Assembly (NCBI GenBank): GCA_015143295.1
Contig: CM026570.1
Coordinates: 22,637,250-22,701,249, forward strand
Source: Tetracentron sinense
Lineage: Eukaryota; Streptophyta; Magnoliopsida; Trochodendrales; Trochodendraceae
Length of the DNA: 64,000 nucleotides
Direction of reading: 5' to 3'
Shown piece by piece: positions 58,199 through 64,000 of the stretch. Each line of letters starts with the position of its first letter. Positions within the stretch are counted from its first letter, which is position 1. The position numbers and the translations under genes were made by a program. The notes beneath the pieces are model-generated. The model worked only from the letters and a program-made list of their open reading frames with translations. It had not been told where the DNA came from and ran no database searches.

Positions 58199-58389
58199 TT
58201 TAGAGAAAAGAGTAGTCTCTAGGTTTTAGTATAATCGGGCCGAAGCCTTGGAAGCCTAGCGGTACGCTGTAACTCTGAATTGATAGAGATTAACTCTGGT
58301 TTACAAGACCGTCTACCGTGCATACACCCTATAGGTAAACTCTATGTTCGACAAACACCAATTTATAAAATAATTCACTCTAAATGAGA

Positions 58390-59105
58390 GAATTCTTACA
58401 GTGCTTTCGGCAATTTAAAACTTATCTAATCTCAAAATTGAATTGCAATCTATCATTCTTCAAGAAGAAATATATTGGAGACATAAGTCTAGAGTTCAAT
58501 GGCTCAAAGAAGGGGACAACAACACAAAGTTCTTCTACATGGTCACTAATTCTAGAAGGGGTCAAAATGACATATATAGAATTCAAGATGCTTAAGGTAA
58601 CTAGTTGGATTCTCAGGAGGACATAGGTAATGAAGAAGTTTCATTTTTAAAAAAATTTGCTTACTTTTGATAATACAATGCTAGATCCTAATATCTTGAA
58701 TTACATTCCTTGCCTAATTTCTAAGGAGAACAATATTTCTTTATCTACTTTACCCTCTCTAAAAGAAATTAAAAAATTTATTTTTAGTATGTCAGTAGAT
58801 AGTGCTCCTAGTCCAAATGGGTTTTCTGGTCATTTTTTCCAATCATGCTGGAATATTATTAAGGAAGATCTTTTACATACTATTACATTCTTTTTCATGT
58901 CTGGTGAAATGCCTAGAGCTATAAATGCAATTGCTATTGCTCTTATCCCTAAATGCAGCTCTCCTGTGTCTTTTTCGGATTTTAGACCAATTAGTCTTTA
59001 CAACTTTCTTTATAAGATTATTTCGCGTCTATTGGCTAACTGTATTGGTATATTGCTTCCTAACATTATTTCTGATAAGTAGAGTGCCTTTGTGAAAGGT
59101 AGACA
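58390..59105 (+). pseudogene. LINE ORF2 middle part: linker and N-terminal RT
   Basis: Resumes near AFGNL (a weak match to the conserved WNxxVFGN) and continues SRVQWLKEGDNNTKFFYMVT, the usual LINE wording before RT. After frame changes, RT begins with SMSVDSAPSPNGFSGHFFQS and continues IALIPKCSSPVSFSDFRPIS and YKIISRLLANCI, then a stop (TAG at about 59080) before the 'AFVKGR' motif. It is cut at 59105 by the solo LTR. Confidence 0.85.
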
Positions 59106-61474
59106 TGTAGAACCCCGGATCTCCTGTTCATACCAGGTGACTAGTATTGTGAATAGTGTTGTGAATAGTGTGTGAATAGTGTTGTGAATAGTGTTTCAAG
59201 GCCTAAAGGCCTTGAATGTAATTTTGGTAGTTAAATAATATGTGGGAATTCTACGTTTAGCGTGTCTGTTATGTGTGTGCTAAGGCCGAGGTGAAAAGAA
59301 TGAAAGCACTCTAAGTGGGCTAAGAGAAGAGTGGAAACTAGGTAAAATGGGGAAAAAACAGGCAAAACCGGTCAACCGAGATTGCTACCAGTTGACCAAT
59401 AGTCCTTACCAGTCGACCGATTGAGTGAAAATTTGTATGGGGTTTATTTCCAGAGAGTGGTATTTGGACCGATCGACCACTCCTTGGGTATTTGCCCAAT
59501 TTGGTCTATTTTACCAAATCATGAAGGGTAGGATGGTCTTTTGACCATCCATTTTCCTATATAAATCCAATTTTGTGGGTTGAGGGTTTCATAAATCCTC
59601 AAGCTTACATTTGGAGAGATTTGAGGAGGAAAGGGGAGAAGCTAGGGTTTTGGTGCAAGTGTTGTTGGATGATTAATTGGAGCTTGGATCTCCTTCTTCA
59701 AGCAAAGATCTTCATTTTCAAGCTTGGATTTCTTCTTTGAAGGTTGAATCACATTCTCTCAAGTTCCCTCAAGTTCTTCTCTAATCTTAAAGGTTAGTAC
59801 CTTCTACTACCTAGCTTAGTAATAATCTAAATATTAAGAGGGGAGTTCCATGCATGCCTTGTGAGTAAAGTTGTTAGTACACCCTTCTAGTTGGCTTAGT
59901 AATAACCTAGTTTTTTTTATTAAGAATAAATGTTGGATTAAGCTTGCATGTTCTTTTCTTGAAGCTAACATGTCTATTAAAATGTATAGATCAATTTAAA
60001 TGGTTATGGATGTGTGGGATGTAAGGATGGTTTGAGGTGAAATTAAATGTCATGGAGAATGTGATGGTTGTTGTATGATGAAAAATGGGGAAGGGCAATG
60101 TACACATAAAACATGCACTCAAGGTATTTGATGAGATGTTTGACTATGAAAATATGAGTTAAATGCCTATAGAAATGTTGAATGTCATGTGTCTGATAAA
60201 ATGCATGTATGTGATTTAAACCTAAGACTATGAAAGCATGATTTAAGGTCTTTCCACAAATGTCAAATTTCTATAATGCCTTTCCATATGCTTCCTTTAA
60301 GACATTTCATGATAATAGAAATACTCAAATGCCATATGTTATTCTTGAAATATCTCCATGTCACTTTATGTTCACCACTTACTATGCACAAGCATGCATG
60401 CATGCATGAACCAAGTTTTTTGTATAAGTATATGAAAAAAATCAAGAACAAGACATGTGATTTACGACACGAATGATAAAGCAGAACTTTAGGTCGGTTA
60501 AGGATAGGGTATATCTGAGGATATGGCATATCTGGCTTTAAGAAAATAAGACAAGCATAATAATACCGGATATTGGGCTAGTCAAGGATGTTGGTGCGTA
60601 TTTTCTATTTTCGTTGAGGGTATTTACATACCCGACTTACAAGTTGCTTTCAAGAATTCGTTAAAGGGTATTTACATATCCGGCTCACAAGTCGTTACAA
60701 GGGCACTAACATTTGGCTCACAAGACAAGGCAAGACACGACAAGCATGACATGACAGACGCGACAAACATGACATGACAAACAAGACAAGACACGCATGA
60801 TTCTCACGAGACAAGAGCAAGCCAAGAATAAGTTTTAAATACGACAAACAAGTTTCGAAAACACGAAAAGATATTTTCACGAATAAGTTATGAATTATGA
60901 GCACGGGTTTTATACGGAGTTTTCGCATGTAGTCTCATGCATGTCATGGTTATCATGTTTATTTTGATTGAAATTGTGAATTAAATGATGTTATTACTAT
61001 TGTTAGCTAGTGGTTTGTACTCGCTGAGTATTCTATACTCAGCTGTACCTATTAATGTCGGCAGGTATACCATATGATATATGTGCTCTAGTTCCTTGGA
61101 TCGAGGAAGACTATGGTGAGGAGGAGCCTCACGTGGAGCCTATGGTAGAGCCTCAGGTGGAGGCAAGAGACCTAGATAGTTGGCCTTACCCGAATGACTA
61201 TTAAGAGAGAGAGAATTTTATGATTTCATATTTTAATAGGTGGGCATGTCCACCTTCACTTGTTTTGTTTTGTATATGAGCTTGGAATACTGATAAGGTA
61301 TATAAAGAAGAAAAATTTAGTTTACGATTTCACATTGATGTAGTTTCCACACTCTATTTCATGTCCCAATTATTCTATGTTTATGCCTTGTTTAGTTGCA
61401 GGATGGTTTGTCAGGTTATATATAGTTACACCTAAAATCTCACCTAACTCTTAGGGGGAATTTTGGGCATGACA
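59106..61474 (+). mobile_element. Tekay-type solo LTR inserted in LINE RT
   Basis: Starts TGTAGAACCCCGGATC and ends TTTTGGGCATGACA. AGACA is duplicated perfectly at 59101-59105 and 61475-61479, and the LINE frame continues across the empty site. Only about 2.4 kb, with no PBS or genes, so it is a solo LTR. It shares with the 10982 element the stem-loop pair (61024-61042 and 61238-61255), the phrase ATGTCGGCAGGTA and the layout. A minisatellite of TGTGAATAGTGT units lies at about 59150-59200. Confidence 0.92.
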
Positions 61475-62096
61475 AGACATATTGTAGATAATGTTAGTAT
61501 AGCTCAGGAGATGGTACAGGACATTGATAGAAAAACTCTTGGAGGTAATGCCAAATTTAAACTTGATATGTCTAAAGCCTACGATAGATGGAATGGAATT
61601 TCACATTCGTCGTTCTGAAAAGGATGAGATTTAAAGAAGAAGCTATTAGATAGATTTATGGTTACCTTCTTAATCAATCTTTTTCAATTCTTATTAATGG
61701 TTGTTTGCAAGGTTTTTTTCAGAGTTTGCATGGTCTTCGTCAAGGTGATTCCCTATCTCCTGCCCTTTTCATTTTAGCTGAAGAAGTTCTTAGTAGAGGC
61801 CTTAAAATCATATCTAAGAGTCTTACTTCCACCTATAAATTGGGAAGGTATGGAAATCCAGTTTCTCACATTCTTTTTGCTAATGATACTCTAAAATTTT
61901 GTAATGGTAGGAAACAAAATATTAGGAAAATATTCGATTTTATTTCTTCTTATGAAAAATCTTCAGGACAGTTGATTAATCGATCTAAAAGTGTTTTTTA
62001 CTGTTTTAATAAGATATCTAGGATGAGAAGCAAGTCTATTTTTAACTGGGTGGGTATTCCTAGAAAATATTTTCCTTTTATCTATCTAGGGGTTCT
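61475..62096 (+). pseudogene. LINE ORF2: C-terminal RT part, frameshifted
   Basis: Continues with AQEMVQDIDRKTLG and KFKLDMSKAYDR, shifts frame near 61585, has a stop at about 61650, then GFFQSLHGLRQGDSLSPALF and ILAEEVLSR. The catalytic box reads FANDTLKF instead of the usual F/Y-A-D-D, so the first catalytic Asp is Asn. The thumb region ends FPFIYLGVL, where the next LTR starts at 62097. The rest of the LINE (RNase H, 3'UTR, tail) is not in the window. Confidence 0.88.
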
Positions 62097-64000
62097 TGTC
62101 GCGACTCAAAATACTCCATAGGAGTTAGAGATACTTTGGCACACGATGTGCAATATCTGATACCAAACCATCCTATAAAATATACAAGGCATAACATAGT
62201 GGAAACATAAAACAGTGTGGAAGCGGAAGCGGAAGCGGAAGCGGAAGCGTAAACTTAAAATTTATTTTCTATACATGATCAGTATTCCAAGTTTGTACAA
62301 TGATAACCCAAAACAAGAGTGGACATGCCCACTCATCAAAATACAAATGTAGTCTCTCTCTCTCATTCACTGTCAATAGTATCAAGGAGGAGCCTCTGTC
62401 GGCTCCTCCTCATCGTAGTCCTCCTCGACCCATGGACTGGGATCACAAATGTCGAACTGACTTGCTGACATAAAATGTACGGCTGAGCATGGAATACTCA
62501 GCAAGTACAAACTACTAGCTACCAATGCTATAATGATAATAATATCACATGCATGTATTTAAAGTAATACCATTCATTCATACAATTCATGCTTAAAATC
62601 CATCATAGAAAACCTTTCGTCAAATCTTATATTTCATGGAAAACAAAACACTCTATACATGCCTTATGAGTTCTTATGAATGCTTATGAGCCTTGTGAGT
62701 TCTTATGAGTTACTTGTGAGCTTATGAATTCTTATGAGTTCCTTGTGAGCTTGTGAGCCTTGAGAGATTTATGAACCTTGAAGACTTATGCAAGATCTTA
62801 GACATGATTCATGAAGCTTGTGAGCACTCATGAGCCTTGTAACCTTGTGAGCCTTGTAATTGATCTTAGACTTATGCATTTCTTATGAATTCTTAGAAGC
62901 CTTGCGAGACGTATGATCCTTGGAGCTTATGCAAGATCGTAGACTTGATCCTTGTGAGCATGAGGTAACTGATCTTAGAAATATCAACCCAAAGTTTGAC
63001 CTTGTCAATGCTTATGCACTTATGCTTCTTCTTATGAAATTTACTTTGAAAAAACCTTCTTATGATTCTTGAAATATCATGTTTATGAGAAACCTCGGTT
63101 ATGTAAAACATAGAGTGTGTGAAGTTCTTGCGAACATCATAATATGTATGGAAAGTTTTAAATATTGTATACGGGTTCATACAAGACATATTAGCATCAT
63201 AGTATACTTGAACAAATTCTAAAAACGTGGAACATCTTCATTCATGGCATTACATCACAATAATCTTGGCCCTTAAGCCTATTTCATCAATATCATACTT
63301 AGAATCATAATTTATTGTAGGAAAATCCCAACCCTATACAAGCATATTCATATTTGTCCTTTATTGAAAATCTCTATCTTAAAAACCCTTATTTACTCAT
63401 TTGATCATAATAAAGTCATCTAGTAGAGAGCATTAACAAATCCTACTCTAAATCATATATTCAATATTTGCATCATAACAAAAATTAGTTAATAGGAGTA
63501 CTTACCTCTTAGATTAGAGAAAAACTTGAGAAGATGAGATCCAAGCTTGAAGAAGATTTGTGGAAGCAAGATTGGCTCCACTTTGATCACCAAAGCTCCC
63601 TTGGTCAAAACCCTAGCCTTCCCCTTTCTTCTTCTCTAATTTCTCCCCTTAGAACTCTCTTAGGATGCTTTGAGGGTTTGTGAACCCTAACCCACAAAAT
63701 TGGGGCTTATATAGGAAAAAGGATGATCAAAAGACCATCCTACCCTTAATGAAATGGTCCAACAGACCAAACCAGGCAAAATCACGGGTGCCCAGTCGAC
63801 CGGCTAGGAGGGGCGGTCGACTAGCCTTGGGAAAAACCCCACTGTAAACCCATTTCGGCCAAAATCCTTACAGTCGGTCAACCGGCCTTGAGGGGCGGTC
63901 AATCGGCCCTGCTTAACCACTCACTGTTATCTTATTTTGGGATTTTTCGTGACAGGCCGTTGAACCGACCTTTGCAGAATTTGGCCAGTTCTCGTCCTTT
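62097..64000 (-). mobile_element. Tekay-type LTR, minus strand, runs off the window
   Basis: On the plus strand it begins TGTCGCGACTCAAAATACTC, the complement of an LTR 3' end (...GAGTCGCGACA). It holds both conserved stem-loops (62483-62501 and 62317-62334), a (GGAAGC)n hexamer repeat at about 62219-62249, degenerate CTTATGAGTTCCTTGTGAG repeats (about 62655-62960) and GTCGAC/GGTCAACCGG motifs (about 63785-63915). The preceding five LINE bases are GTTCT. Whether it is a solo LTR or the 3' LTR of a full element cannot be seen. Confidence 0.85.

Larger units (their letters stand above)
52489..58380 (-). mobile_element. deleted Athila-like Ty3/gypsy element inserted in the LINE
   Basis: In minus-strand order it shows gag (from 58198), protease and a short downstream coding tail, then non-coding sequence with 'aagtttggggtggt' and 'aagtttggggttg' motifs, and one LTR (52489-53866). 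RT, RNase H and integrase are missing. There is no room for a 5' LTR between the gag start at 58198 and the LINE sequence that resumes by about 58390. GCTAT at 52484-52488 would be one TSD; no partner exists at the other side. One deletion therefore probably removed the 5' LTR together with most of the LINE endonuclease region. Confidence 0.75.

Overview
This window is nuclear DNA from a seed plant. It is AT-rich, contains one host gene with consensus GT-AG introns, and is otherwise filled with plant transposons: Ty3/gypsy and copia-like LTR elements, an L1-type LINE, CACTA, hAT and Mutator-like DNA elements, MITEs and tRNA-derived SINEs. The species cannot be named from the sequence. Nothing suggests a bacterial, organellar or CRISPR-bearing origin.

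Layout. (1) 1-6835: a minus-strand LTR running off the left edge is split by a copia-like LTR unit (502-5844, TSD TATTT). That unit is itself split by a Tat/Ogre-like LTR (1397-4390, TSD GGCTT) carrying a telomere-like minisatellite and six matching 27-bp hairpins. (2) 7056-8395: a non-autonomous hAT element with near-perfect 8-bp TSDs. (3) 8502-21450: a solo LTR of an Athila-like family (TSD GATTT) is split by a complete 9.7-kb Tekay-type chromovirus (10982-20715, TSD AAAAT) with PBS, gag, a probable gag-pol intron, pol and PPT. (4) About 22471-34507: a Mutator-like element with long inverted termini and inverted subterminal repeats. It is split by a CACTA element (22690-26683, TSD AGA), an LTR (26883-30162) and a solo Tat-like LTR (31095-33405) that contains a Tourist-like MITE. 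(5) 34773-36668: SINEs, a decayed UDP-glycosyltransferase fragment, a MITE and a hAT element.

(6) 37077-40089: the one apparently intact host gene, a three-exon DOMON plus cytochrome b561 membrane protein of 394 residues. Every expected haem ligand is visible. (7) 40090-50310: intergenic DNA with an old tandem duplication, foldback and Mutator-type MITEs, three SINEs (each with matching TSDs) and CACTA ends. (8) 50315-62096: a plus-strand L1-type LINE, cut by a deleted minus-strand Athila-like element (52489 to about 58380) and a solo Tekay-type LTR (59106-61474, TSD AGACA). A minus-strand LTR (62097 to beyond 64000) stops it at the right.

The elements do not form a pathway; the window is best read as stacked layers of insertion. 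The most notable structures are a gag-to-protease intron-like segment of 135 bp in the Tekay element, two stem-loops shared by different Tekay-type LTR families with compensatory base changes, and short palindrome clusters (CGATCG or GTCGAC cores) a few hundred bases from the 5' end of several different LTR families. All alignments and difference counts were made by eye.
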